Of a DNA stretch of 28,845 nt, positions 21,427 to 28,845 are shown one piece after another. The stretch is from Candidatus Brocadiales bacterium (GTDB taxonomy: Bacteria; Planctomycetota; Brocadiia; Brocadiales; Bathyanammoxibiaceae), in NCBI GenBank assembly GCA_030586765.1, contig JAUQZZ010000006.1:1-28845 (forward strand). Direction: 5' to 3'. Made by a program: the position numbers and the translations under genes. The stretch's first letter is position 1. Each line of letters opens with the position of its first letter. The notes under the pieces were generated by a model. It did no database searches. It had not been told where the DNA came from and saw only the letters and a program-made list of their open reading frames with translations.

Positions 21427-22185
21427 TTATTTTGCCTGAGCTGATTCCTTCTTGGGCAGATATACGTATATCCTTCTGGTTTCCTGACACACTACGTACA
21501 GGAGCCCCATCTCGTCTCGTGTAATCCCTTTTGCCTGGGTTACCTCTGGAGTGAAGTCACCCAGAATCTCTCCCTGAAGGGTAACCTCGTAAATTTTACC
21601 AGTGGAACCATGGGACAAGAGTAAGAGATGTTTGCTAGTGGGGTCGTAGCAAAGAGCCTCTATGTTCTGTATATCATTTATGGAGAGAGAGCCAGTAAGT
21701 CTGCCATCCATAGCAAGTTCCAGGATTTGATCCCTTTCTCCTGAAAGGGCCAGATAGAGCTTTTCACCCTGGGAATCTAGGGTGACTGCCTTAACCTTTC
21801 TTCCCTGGAACTCTGGGGGTAGCTTGAGGCTCCTTAGTAGGCAACCATGGCGGTCTGTTTCCAGGATATCTTCGGGCTTCTCCTGGATAATAATGAAACC
21901 CTCCTGGCCACCCATGGAGGTATAAGCTACGTCTGAGATATTCACGGCATCGGTGAAGATGGTGCCCAAAGGGACTCCAGCCTTGCTAATCTCGAAGATA
22001 AACCCCTTGCCATTTTCAGCGATGCAGAGGGTTTTCCTTGTAGAATCATAGGTAATAGAAGAAGGTTTGTCCAGTATCGCCAGGGGAATGGAATCCGTAT
22101 AGGTAAAACCTGCCCCTGGGGTTTCGCTAGAGACAAGAAGTCCCCAGGCAAAGACAAGGATTAAGATAGAAGCACCTATAAACAT
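21427..22185 (-). CDS. Exported or membrane-anchored beta-propeller-like protein (SdiA-regulated/NHL type)
   Basis: A 252-residue protein with an N-terminal hydrophobic segment (FIGASILILVFAWGLLVSS) acting as signal peptide or anchor, then repeated strands of the type PSSITYDSTRKTLCIAENG, VKAVTLDSQGEKLYLALSG, IEALCYDPTSKHLLLLSHG and AKGITRDEMGLLYVVCQE. This is the look of a six-bladed SdiA-regulated/NHL-like propeller. No catalytic residues can be named. The start is taken as ATG at 22185 because a promoter (22213-22241) would otherwise lie inside the gene; a TTG at 22293 would add 36 residues. It heads the nine-gene glycosylation run. Its function there is unknown. Confidence 0.7.
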   Translation of the reverse strand: MFIGASILILVFAWGLLVSSETPGAGFTYTDSIPLAILDKPSSITYDSTRKTLCIAENGKGFIFEISKAGVPLGTIFTDAVNISDVAYTSMGGQEGFIIIQEKPEDILETDRHGCLLRSLKLPPEFQGRKVKAVTLDSQGEKLYLALSGERDQILELAMDGRLTGSLSINDIQNIEALCYDPTSKHLLLLSHGSTGKIYEVTLQGEILGDFTPEVTQAKGITRDEMGLLYVVCQETRRIYVYLPKKESAQAK

Positions 22186-22212
22186 CTTAACAAAGTATCT
22201 TCCGCATGTTAG

Positions 22213-22241
22213 TGTATATGAGACCACCCCTTTCCAGTCAA
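22213..22241 (-). promoter_or_regulatory. Probable promoter of the nine-gene glycosylation operon
   Basis: On the minus strand TTGACT (22241-22236), a 17-base spacer and TATACA (22218-22213). Predicted start near 22206, about 20 bases before the ATG at 22185. A second TTGACA at 22293-22288 has no good -10 partner. Confidence 0.5.
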
Positions 22242-22319
22242 GAGAAGGCACTAGATTTCTAATAGAATTAAATCCTTGAAGCAAAAATGTCAAACTAATT
22301 TTTGGGGTATTGAAATTTC

Positions 22320-22347
22320 TTGATTTTTTATGGGTCTATGGTATCTT
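22320..22347 (+). promoter_or_regulatory. Possible promoter of the parA-like gene
   Basis: TTGATT (22320-22325), a 16-base spacer and TATCTT (22342-22347), about 50 bases before the ATG at 22397. Four matches of six in each box. Confidence 0.4.
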
Positions 22348-22396
22348 TTAAACTCGAGGGGTTTGTAGAAGTCTTTGTAAGGGGAGAATTAATAAC

Positions 22397-23191
22397 ATGA
22401 TAGTAGGTGTGGTGCATCATAAAGGGGGTGTGGGTAAAACTACCACCAGCATAAATCTATCCAGTGGGTTAGCCTTAAGGGATAGAAGGGTCCTTCTGAT
22501 AGATATGGACCCTCAGGCCCACTCCACGAAGGGTGTAGGCGTGTCTATGGAAAATGGCCACCTCTCCGTAAAGGATATACTCCTGAAGGAGGCCAATGCC
22601 CTTTATGCCCAGTATTGGAGTGGCGATATAAGGGAAGTTATCCGTCAGACCCAGAGGCCGGGATTGGACGTAGTTCCTTCCGAGTTCCACCTCTCCCAGA
22701 CTGTGGAGCAGCTTTACAGCCGATTTAACCGCAACTTCAGGGAGTCTATACTAGCCAGCAGCCTTGAGTCTGTAAAGGACAGTTACGATTATATTATAAT
22801 AGACTGCCCCCCTGGGTTGGGTATCCTGGCGGTGAATGCCATGAGGGCCTCTCAGTTTATTGTTATTCCAAGTATTATGTCGCGCCTATCTATAGAGGGC
22901 ATAGCCGACGTTCTAGAGGTGATGGAAAGGGCTAAGAAGGGCCGCTTCGAGAGCTACAAAATACTCTTAACACTTGTGGACCCAAGGCTTAGGATGACCA
23001 ATGAGTACGTCATGGAAGAGCTCATCCCCTTTAAAGGGAGGGTCTTACGCACCCAGATAACTCGCAATGAGGCCATTAACCAGGCACAGATCGCCCGCCA
23101 GGATGTTTTTGCCTTCGCTCCTGGCTCCCGTGGGGCCGAGGATTACGCCCACCTGACCCAAGAGTTATTGAGGTTGTGGGAAAGTAGATAG
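22397..23191 (+). CDS. ParA/Soj-family ATPase (orphan, no ParB partner)
   Basis: A 264-residue deviant-Walker P-loop ATPase. The Walker A motif is KGGVGKTT at 9-16 with the signature lysine at 9, the A-prime motif is LLIDMDPQAHST, and Walker B is YIIIDCPPGLG. ParA proteins bind DNA non-specifically as ATP dimers and position chromosomes, plasmids or protein complexes. No parB gene or parS-like site is adjacent and nothing else suggests a plasmid. The next gene, 52 bases downstream on the same strand, is a GT-C-like membrane protein, so a role in placing a cell-surface machinery is conceivable. An AGGGGAG ribosome site lies ten bases ahead of the ATG. Confidence 0.9.
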   Translation: MIVGVVHHKGGVGKTTTSINLSSGLALRDRRVLLIDMDPQAHSTKGVGVSMENGHLSVKDILLKEANALYAQYWSGDIREVIRQTQRPGLDVVPSEFHLSQTVEQLYSRFNRNFRESILASSLESVKDSYDYIIIDCPPGLGILAVNAMRASQFIVIPSIMSRLSIEGIADVLEVMERAKKGRFESYKILLTLVDPRLRMTNEYVMEELIPFKGRVLRTQITRNEAINQAQIARQDVFAFAPGSRGAEDYAHLTQELLRLWESR

Positions 23192-23243
23192 GTCTTAACA
23201 CTCAAATAGGGACTCCCCTTTAGACCGTAGAGTTGGAGACTAA

Positions 23244-24857
23244 TTGGATCCATCATCCATGGGCAAAAGGTTTGAGATCCTTAGTCTCTTGTCTATTGCG
23301 GCTGCTGTTGGTGTTTTCTATGGGGGGAGCCTGGGTATATCTTTCTTTGGGGAGATATACTATGCCTTTTATAATTTTCTCTATACGGATGACCCCCACA
23401 TCCTGACAGGAGGTGGTGGCTACGGCTTCAGACCCCTTAAGGGCCTACTCTACTATGGGCTTTTTAATACCTTCGGTCTGAATGCCCTACCCTTCCATTT
23501 GGTTCATGTCTTCCTCCACTACCTGAACGCCGTCCTGGTGTTTTACATAGTAGCAAGGTTTACTGAGAACAAGGTAATAGGGCTCTTTACGGCCCTGCTC
23601 TTTGCCACCAGTTGGCTTAACTGTCAGGCAGTATGCTCTCCGGCGGTGTTGCACGAGGTCTTGTGGCCCTTCTTCGGTCTTTTGACGGTAGTATGCTTTT
23701 ACCAATTCAGGCATAAGGGTGGTTTCCTTTATTACTCGCTTTCTTTGCTTTGCCTTCTTCTGGCCCTGGGTTCCAAGGAGAACGCCTTTGTGCTACCCGG
23801 GGTGTTACTGTTGGTGGACTGGTATTATAGGGGTGTAGAGTGGTCCCCCCGGGGGATACTCTTGGACCTGAGAGATGGCCTGAGGAGGGGCCCTGTGCTG
23901 GCCCTTTTACCCTTCTTTATCCTGGCGCTCATTCATGTCTTTATCCTTAGGTATTCCTCTCTTATTTTGGATGCGGCTTTTGGAGGAGGAGCACAGTTTC
24001 AAGAACTGGCGACCATTGAACGGGTGATTTCTGGGTTGCGGTACAACATGGGTTGCCTTTTTGGGGTACCTATCATCGTGAGAAGGTCCTACATAGTAAA
24101 ATTTGGGATAGTCCTCCTTATCCTTACTACCCTGGTATATTTTCTGAGCCCAGAGCAAGAAAAACGTCGTATCACCCTCCTTATGACCTGCATCTTAATC
24201 CTGGTATTGCCTGTTTCCTTTCTTTTGGTTTCTGTACATTACATATATTTACCATCGGTGGGGAGTCTGGCTACCTTGGTCCTGGTTTTTTATAAAGGTA
24301 GTCAGATGCTGGGTGAGCGTTTCTCTGCCCCGCATAGGAGAAAGGATGTTATGCATGGGGTATTTTTTTTCCTTTGTGGTGCCCTCTTGGTCCTTAACTT
24401 CCGTTTTGTTAGTAATGCTGTGGGGTACTACAAGAAACTGGGGGATATAAATCGTTCCTTTATAGAGAAGCTGGAGGCGAGTTTTCCAGACCCGAAGCAG
24501 CTGAGGGGCAGTAAGCTCATGGTGGTTAATTTCCCCAGGGTCTTGCCTTTTCCCTGGCCAAGATATTATATGGCATGGATGATAGTTTACGATACGGTAG
24601 ATACGCCTTTGGCTGTCCATTTTGGTAGAGAAAATCTTCCCACTATTATTACTGTTAACATTCCCTTAGATTGTGGGAAGAGATACGATAAACTTTGCCA
24701 CCTTGTCAGGGAGCCAGCTCCACAGGAATACGATGAAATGGTGAGGGATAAGGATACCAGGGTATATTTCTTCGATTCTTGCAAGGGGGCGATAAGGGAG
24801 GTTACGGGCGTTAGCTATTTAGAGCTAGAGAAAGAAATGGGCGAAAGACCTCGGTAG
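23244..24857 (+). CDS. Polytopic GT-C-fold-like membrane protein (TMTC/PMT-related, putative glycosyltransferase)
   Basis: A 537-residue protein with some ten hydrophobic helices and a C-terminal soluble domain of about 130 residues. The first outside loop contains YTDDPHIL and then FRPLKGLLYYGLF, after which comes FHLVHVFLHYLNAVLVFYIV. This is the DD...RPL pattern of putative TMTC/PMT-like GT-C enzymes; SKENAFVLPGVLLL is another shared segment. Unrelated in detail to the four ArnT-like proteins of the neighbouring operon. TTG at 23244 is preferred because GGAG lies five bases ahead; ATG at 23259 is the alternative. The tail (DKDTRVYFFDSCKGAIREVT) may be periplasmic. Donor and acceptor unknown. 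Confidence 0.75.
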   Translation: MDPSSMGKRFEILSLLSIAAAVGVFYGGSLGISFFGEIYYAFYNFLYTDDPHILTGGGGYGFRPLKGLLYYGLFNTFGLNALPFHLVHVFLHYLNAVLVFYIVARFTENKVIGLFTALLFATSWLNCQAVCSPAVLHEVLWPFFGLLTVVCFYQFRHKGGFLYYSLSLLCLLLALGSKENAFVLPGVLLLVDWYYRGVEWSPRGILLDLRDGLRRGPVLALLPFFILALIHVFILRYSSLILDAAFGGGAQFQELATIERVISGLRYNMGCLFGVPIIVRRSYIVKFGIVLLILTTLVYFLSPEQEKRRITLLMTCILILVLPVSFLLVSVHYIYLPSVGSLATLVLVFYKGSQMLGERFSAPHRRKDVMHGVFFFLCGALLVLNFRFVSNAVGYYKKLGDINRSFIEKLEASFPDPKQLRGSKLMVVNFPRVLPFPWPRYYMAWMIVYDTVDTPLAVHFGRENLPTIITVNIPLDCGKRYDKLCHLVREPAPQEYDEMVRDKDTRVYFFDSCKGAIREVTGVSYLELEKEMGERPR

Positions 24858-24885
24858 ATCCAGAGAACAAGGCTACGGAGGGGGC

Positions 24886-26841
24886 TCAAACCAGGGAAGA
24901 TACGTCAGTTTTAATAATAACTGGGGGAGGAGGAAGTTTGGGTGCGGTTACCTGCATAAACTGTTCATGCCACATCACAAGATTTAAAAGGCCCCAGATC
25001 TTAAGACTGTTATCTTTCCTACCCAGGAAGTACTCGTCTAAGACCTGTTTTACATAGAGGGGATTAAAAAACCCTAGCTCCTCTATCTTCTTGTAGGCCA
25101 GATTTTCTAGCGCCAATTCTTTTAGTTCCTTTTTAAGCCAATAAGAGAGGGGTGAGTTAAAGCCCTCTTTCTTTCTGGAGAGGGTCCTAGCAGAGACCTG
25201 ACCACGGAGGGCCCTTTTTAGGATGTATTTGCTTGAGAGACCCTTTAACTTGTAATAAGAGGGGATGCGCATGGCGAATTCTACAAGCTCATGATCCAAA
25301 AAGGGGACTCTCACCTCTAAAGAGTGGGCCATGCTGGCCCTGTCAACCTTTGTTAATATGTCGTCTACTAACCAGGTCTTAAAATCCACGTAGAGGCAGC
25401 GATCCAGTAAGTCTGCCTTCGGGTACTTATTAAAGTACTGACGAAAGTAGTCAAAGGTGTCTAGGCTCTTGATACTGCGGAGGCAATCGGGCGAGAATAG
25501 TTTCTCCTTTTCTTCCTCTGTAAAGATGACCCTCCAGAAGTAATGCGCCTTTTCAGGAGAGAAATCCGCCCCACGCACAAATTGATTCAGCTTGTAGCTG
25601 TAGCTTACTTTACTTAGGGAATGAGGGAGCATGTTAACTGGTCTTGCTATACAGTTAGAGCGGAGGAGTCTGGGCAGGAGTTTGTACAATGTAGCCAACT
25701 TGTCAGCTATATAGGTATCATAGCCGGCAAAATTTTCATCCCCTCCATCACCGGAGAGAGCTACTTTCACATACTTGCGGGCCAACTGGGCCAGAAAGTA
25801 CATGGGTATACATGAAGAATCTCCCAAGGGTTCGTCGTTATACCATATCAGCCTTGGCAATGTAGTCTCTATCTTTGGCTCAACAACGAGGTCGTGATGC
25901 TCAGTCCCAAGGTACTGGGCTGCATAACGGGCATGGGGGAGCTCACTGTAAGATTTTTCTTCAAAGCCGATGCTAAAGGTCTGAGGTGCTTTATTAGTAG
26001 GGGAAGACATATAGCTTACAACCGCTGTGGAATCGATGCCTCCACTTAAAAAAGCGCCTAGGGGGACGTCGCTCATGAGCCTTCGTCTCACGGCGGTCTC
26101 TAAGAGAGACCTGATTCTTTCGCAGTATTGCTCTTCTTTTAGTTGGAGCTTGTTATCTATCTCTATATCCCAGTACTGCCACAATCTGTAGCCCCCTTCG
26201 TTCACAATCAAGGCATGGCCCGGCGGCAATTTGGATATCCCCTTTACCATAGAGTGAGGAGATAAGATATAGTTGAGGGTAAGATACATGCTTAAGCTCT
26301 CTACATCGATTTCCCTTTTTACCTCAGGGTCTTGCAGGAGGGCCTTAACCTCTGAGGCAAAGATAAAACCTTCCTTCAGCTTGCTGTAGTAGAGGGGTTT
26401 AATGCCCAGCCTGTCTCTTGCTAGGAAGAGGAGTTTTTTCCTTTCGTCCCACAGGGCCAGGGCGAACATCCCGTTTAATTTCTCTAGAAACCCTGTCCCG
26501 TGTTCTTCGTAGGCGTGTACGAGGACCTCTGTATCACAGTTGGTTCTAAACCTGTGCCCCTGCGCTTCAAGCTCTTTACGTAGCTCCTTAAAGTTATAAA
26601 TCTGACCATTAAAGACTACCCATACCTTTCCATCCTCATTAGAAAGAGGTTGGTGTCCCCCAGCAAGGTCTATGATGCTCAGGCGCCTGTGTCCCAGGGC
26701 AACGTTCCAACCTGTGGAGGAGGAAAAATGGGTGCCCATATCATCAGGGCCCCTATGTACCATCACACTTAAGGCCCTTTCTACCACGTCTGGGTCTATA
26801 GGGCGATTATTAAAGTTTGTTTTGCCAAAAATGCCACACAT
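24886..26841 (-). CDS. AsnB-type glutamine-hydrolysing asparagine synthetase/amidotransferase
   Basis: A 651-residue two-domain enzyme. Cys2 of the N-terminal MCGIFG is the class II glutaminase nucleophile, supported by HRGPDD and GHRRLSIIDL. The synthetase domain has the PP-loop LSGGIDST (265-272) and ALSGDGGDE. The full set of motifs predicts ATP-dependent transfer of amide nitrogen from glutamine to a carboxylate. Copies like this in surface-polysaccharide and exosortase-type loci are thought to amidate uronic acids or other carboxylates rather than make free asparagine. It lies 66 bases downstream of the B12-binding radical SAM gene on the same strand and converges on the ParA/GT-C pair with a 28-base gap and no clear terminator. 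Confidence 0.92.
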   Translation of the reverse strand: MCGIFGKTNFNNRPIDPDVVERALSVMVHRGPDDMGTHFSSSTGWNVALGHRRLSIIDLAGGHQPLSNEDGKVWVVFNGQIYNFKELRKELEAQGHRFRTNCDTEVLVHAYEEHGTGFLEKLNGMFALALWDERKKLLFLARDRLGIKPLYYSKLKEGFIFASEVKALLQDPEVKREIDVESLSMYLTLNYILSPHSMVKGISKLPPGHALIVNEGGYRLWQYWDIEIDNKLQLKEEQYCERIRSLLETAVRRRLMSDVPLGAFLSGGIDSTAVVSYMSSPTNKAPQTFSIGFEEKSYSELPHARYAAQYLGTEHHDLVVEPKIETTLPRLIWYNDEPLGDSSCIPMYFLAQLARKYVKVALSGDGGDENFAGYDTYIADKLATLYKLLPRLLRSNCIARPVNMLPHSLSKVSYSYKLNQFVRGADFSPEKAHYFWRVIFTEEEKEKLFSPDCLRSIKSLDTFDYFRQYFNKYPKADLLDRCLYVDFKTWLVDDILTKVDRASMAHSLEVRVPFLDHELVEFAMRIPSYYKLKGLSSKYILKRALRGQVSARTLSRKKEGFNSPLSYWLKKELKELALENLAYKKIEELGFFNPLYVKQVLDEYFLGRKDNSLKIWGLLNLVMWHEQFMQVTAPKLPPPPVIIKTDVSSLV

Positions 26842-26907
26842 CTTGATTAGGTTCTAAAAAGGTAGGTTGGGCACTAAATGTCATGAGTTGGGTGATTTGC
26901 TAAGGGC

Positions 26908-28344
26908 TCAATCCTCAGCCTGGGTGTCTGTCAGCCTAAGGTAGTGGTTTGTGAAAAGTATGTGATAAGCTGCAATGGCAGAGTTCTTTAGCTCAAAGAA
27001 GGAGCCTACCCTGCTTAAGGCCCTTATGATGTAGGAAGGACGGAAGTAAAAGCGTATATAGGCCTTTTTAAGATATCGCAAGGCGTCTTTTTGGGATAGG
27101 TCTGTTCCCACAAGAGGCAATTCCTTCTCTTTGGAGGGGTCTAGGGTGAAGTCCCGCCAGTAGTCTCCCCCATATTCCTTCTTGTACAGCTCGTAGAGTT
27201 CTGTGTTAGGGAAGGGGGTCATCTTTGTAAACTGTACGTAATCCAGGGGCAGCTCACAGGCAAAATTCAAAGTCCTCCTTATGCTCTGGGTAGTTTCCCC
27301 TGGTGAGCCCAGAATGAAGAAACCCAGGGCCTTCATCCCATAGTGTTTGGTCCATTTTACCACCTCTCGGACACGGTCCAGCTTTATGTCTTTTCTTAAT
27401 ATTCTCAGTATCTCTGGGTCTCCAGATTCTATACCAAACATTACCACTTTACAGCCCGCCCGGCTCATCATCTTTAACATATCTTTATCCACAGTATCGG
27501 ACCGTGCCCTGGCCGTCCAATCTATATCCAGTTTCCTCCTCATCATCTCCTCACACATGGTGGAGGCACGTTTCTTGTTTATAGTGAAGATGGTATCATG
27601 GATGTCCATGCTGCGGATTCCAAACTCCTTGTAGCATACCTCCATCTCGTCCACAAAGTTCTCAGGGCTCCTCAGGCGGTATTTCTTGGTCTTTAGGTCA
27701 CAAAAGATGCAGCGGAAGGGGCATCCCCTGGAGGAGAGCATTCCTGTGAAGTTCTTCCGCTGGGTGAAGACATTAAAGTATTGATTGTTCTTAAGGAGAT
27801 GCCTGGCCGGAAAGAGGGTCTCGTCAATAGTATCCCTAACCTCCCTGGGAGCATTCACGATGGTATCTCCATTTCTTCTGTAGGCGATGCCCTTAACTCC
27901 CTTCAGGTCTCCTCCCCACTCCAGGGTTTTTAGAAGTTCGGGCAGGGTGTCATCAGCCTCACCCACTACGGCGTAGTCAAATTCAGGATGGGCTATGGTC
28001 TCTGCGGGGTAGAGAGAGAGATGCCATCCCCCCACGATGACAGGGATTTTAACCCTTTCCTTGATGAGTCGGATATTATTTAGGTTCTGGGCAAATCCGT
28101 AGGTGGTTACGGTAAAGCCCAAAATGTCTGGAGAGAGGGCGTTTATCCTGGAGACAATCTTATCTAAGTTGAGTCTCTCCGCAACGGCGTCTATAATAGA
28201 GACCTTGTGCCCTGCCCTCTCCGCCACGGCCGCTGCGTAGGTGAGGCTCAGGGGCGGTATGGATTCCATCACCTTATCTTGGGCATCGAGATTGGTCCAA
28301 TTTATCTCACACCGTGTGGGCAGGAATATAAAGGTTATCTTCAT
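26908..28344 (-). CDS. B12-binding-domain radical SAM protein (class B type)
   Basis: A 478-residue enzyme. Residues 1 to about 150 form a cobalamin-binding Rossmann domain (PPLSLTYAAAVAERAGHKV, SPDILGFTVTTYG, PVIVGGWHLSL, YAVVGEADDTLPELL) of the B12-radical-SAM class, which often lacks the classical DxHxxG cobalt ligand, as here. The radical SAM barrel begins at Cys208, Cys212 and Cys215 (GCPFRCIFC) and continues with FGIESGDPEILRILRK and GFFILGSPGET. Such enzymes methylate or rearrange unactivated carbons in lipids, antibiotics and hopanoid or glycan precursors. Substrate not deducible. It has a strong promoter and leads into asnB. Confidence 0.9.
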   Translation of the reverse strand: MKITFIFLPTRCEINWTNLDAQDKVMESIPPLSLTYAAAVAERAGHKVSIIDAVAERLNLDKIVSRINALSPDILGFTVTTYGFAQNLNNIRLIKERVKIPVIVGGWHLSLYPAETIAHPEFDYAVVGEADDTLPELLKTLEWGGDLKGVKGIAYRRNGDTIVNAPREVRDTIDETLFPARHLLKNNQYFNVFTQRKNFTGMLSSRGCPFRCIFCDLKTKKYRLRSPENFVDEMEVCYKEFGIRSMDIHDTIFTINKKRASTMCEEMMRRKLDIDWTARARSDTVDKDMLKMMSRAGCKVVMFGIESGDPEILRILRKDIKLDRVREVVKWTKHYGMKALGFFILGSPGETTQSIRRTLNFACELPLDYVQFTKMTPFPNTELYELYKKEYGGDYWRDFTLDPSKEKELPLVGTDLSQKDALRYLKKAYIRFYFRPSYIIRALSRVGSFFELKNSAIAAYHILFTNHYLRLTDTQAED

Positions 28345-28419
28345 ATCTCAAACAGTTCAAGTCGGGATGAATAAACATCTTGTTCTAATTTCATGGCACC
28401 CTGTCCTTCTCTAACATTA

Positions 28420-28449
28420 AACCCTTAACATTATAAGAAGATAAGGGTT
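28420..28449. promoter_or_regulatory. Operator-like inverted repeat over the B12-radical-SAM promoter
   Basis: Perfect eight-base arms AACCCTTA (28420-28427) and TAAGGGTT (28442-28449) with a 14-base centre. On the minus strand the arms flank the -10 box, one in the spacer and one at the predicted transcription start, as a repressor site would. No U-run follows, so it is not an intrinsic terminator. Confidence 0.45.
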
Positions 28450-28457
28450 GGATTCAA
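28430..28457 (-). promoter_or_regulatory. Promoter of the B12-radical-SAM/asnB genes
   Basis: On the minus strand TTGAAT (28457-28452), a 16-base spacer and a perfect TATAAT (28435-28430). Predicted start near 28423, giving a leader of about 79 bases before the ATG at 28344. Confidence 0.65.
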
Positions 28458-28540
28458 GAGAAAATTAAGGTAGAGACATTGGAGGGGAATACAGCTAAAC
28501 TCCCCCTTCTGAGGTTTTCTACCTGGGATATTTGTTTTTC

Positions 28541-28569
28541 TTGAAGTATATAAGGTTTCAGGATAGATT
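28541..28569 (+). promoter_or_regulatory. Possible promoter of the SagB-like gene
   Basis: TTGAAG (28541-28546), a 17-base spacer and TAGATT (28564-28569), 29 bases before the ATG at 28599. Four of six matches in each box. The 254-base gap 28345-28598 holds this promoter, the divergent one and the inverted repeat; nothing else is seen. Confidence 0.4.
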
Positions 28570-28598
28570 AGCCGTGTTATTCTGGTGGAGGGCGTAAT

Positions 28599-28845
28599 AT
28601 GCCTTATTTATTTCCTGGAACTAGAGTGACCTGTATCTTTACCCTAGTAATAGTTGTAATCCTTTCCAGCGTTACAGCATCTAAGATTGTCCATGGGAAA
28701 AGAAAAGAGGCAGGCGTAGGGGAGAGTTTTCACCAGGAGACAAGGCTTACCCTTACTGGTATGGTAGGGTCTATATTCCGATGGCGCACGCAGCCTGCGC
28801 AGTATAAATCTTACCCTGGCAAGGAAAAGGTCAAGCTTCCTGCAC
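28599..28845 (+). CDS. Membrane-anchored or exported SagB-type nitroreductase (5' part only)
   Basis: Open to the right edge; 82 residues are visible. The ATG follows an excellent GGTGGAGG ribosome site at seven bases. Residues 10-29 (VTCIFTLVIVVILSSVTASK) are a signal peptide or anchor. The rest, SFHQETRLTLTGMVGSIFRW followed by RTQPAQYKSYPGKEKVKLPA, matches the characteristic N-terminus of SagB/ThcOx-type flavin oxidoreductases, where an FHexT, W...QP..yK.YPG..kv.LP pattern precedes the nitroreductase fold. FMN-dependent oxidation is therefore expected, but on the periplasmic side or at the membrane, which is unusual. Only a fragment is seen, so the family call is moderate. Confidence 0.6.
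   Translation, partial: MPYLFPGTRVTCIFTLVIVVILSSVTASKIVHGKRKEAGVGESFHQETRLTLTGMVGSIFRWRTQPAQYKSYPGKEKVKLPA

Noticed and set aside
22186..22293. A TTG start at 22293 for the propeller-like protein
   Set aside because: It would place the operon promoter inside the gene, has no ribosome site and puts the signal-like segment 36 residues from the N-terminus.
23192..23243. A possible terminator after parA (AGGG/CCCT short stem)
   Set aside because: Only four base pairs and no U-run; too weak to call.
28394..28411. A TGGCAC box that could be the -24 element of a sigma-54 promoter, attractive because a sigma-54 activator is encoded in the window
   Set aside because: The -12 element (TTGCA or at least GC at the right spacing) is missing; the sequence there is CCTTCT.

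Overview
No tRNA, rRNA, CRISPR array, transposase or phage gene was seen. The window reads as ordinary chromosome of a Gram-negative-type bacterium. Evidence for that is the lipid-A-synthase N-terminal domain protein, the ArnT-like transferases and the GnnA/GnnB- or Wlb-like amino-sugar pair. Arginine is mostly AGG/AGA, isoleucine is often ATA, and TTG/GTG starts are common. Together with NadA, LarE, the TatD/radical-SAM fusion and a short ArgA-type acetyltransferase, this would suit a Thermodesulfobacteriota/Nitrospirota-like lineage. That lineage is a low-confidence inference.

Left part (1-9.3 kb): housekeeping and regulation. A minus-strand run holds nadA, a RelE/ParE-type toxin-antitoxin pair and a truncated larE. 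Back to back with it, a plus-strand operon encodes a polytopic histidine kinase and an NtrC-type sigma-54 activator. An aquaporin with its own sigma-70-like promoter follows. Converging on the aquaporin is the minus-strand operon rplS - yraN - tatD/radical-SAM fusion - GNAT acetyltransferase.

Middle (9.3-22.4 kb): a glycan/lipid modification locus. On the plus strand, a membrane-anchored GT2 is translationally coupled to a radical SAM/SPASM protein. On the minus strand, one nearly gapless run of nine genes (22185 down to 11613) encodes, in order, a secreted or anchored beta-propeller-like protein, a Gfo/Idh oxidoreductase, a DegT aminotransferase, a DPM1/ArnC-like GT2, three ArnT-like GT-C transferases, a stand-alone LAB_N protein and a fourth ArnT-like protein. 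My reading is that the oxidoreductase and aminotransferase make a nucleotide-linked 3-amino sugar (as GnnA/GnnB or WlbA/WlbC do), the GT2 makes a polyprenyl-phosphate sugar, and the GT-C enzymes transfer sugars outside the cytoplasm, perhaps to lipid A. Two of the three tandem GT-C paralogues have lost the Asp of the conserved DE motif in the first periplasmic loop. This is the most interesting system in the window.

Right part (22.4-28.8 kb): an orphan ParA ATPase and a further GT-C-like membrane protein on the plus strand; then, on the minus strand, a class-B B12-binding radical SAM enzyme followed by an AsnB-type amidotransferase. Divergent from these, and cut by the window edge, is the start of a SagB-like nitroreductase with an N-terminal membrane segment. 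Intergenic stretches are all under 300 bases and mostly hold recognisable promoters. The one between rplS and the GT2 also carries a compact cloverleaf-like palindromic element.
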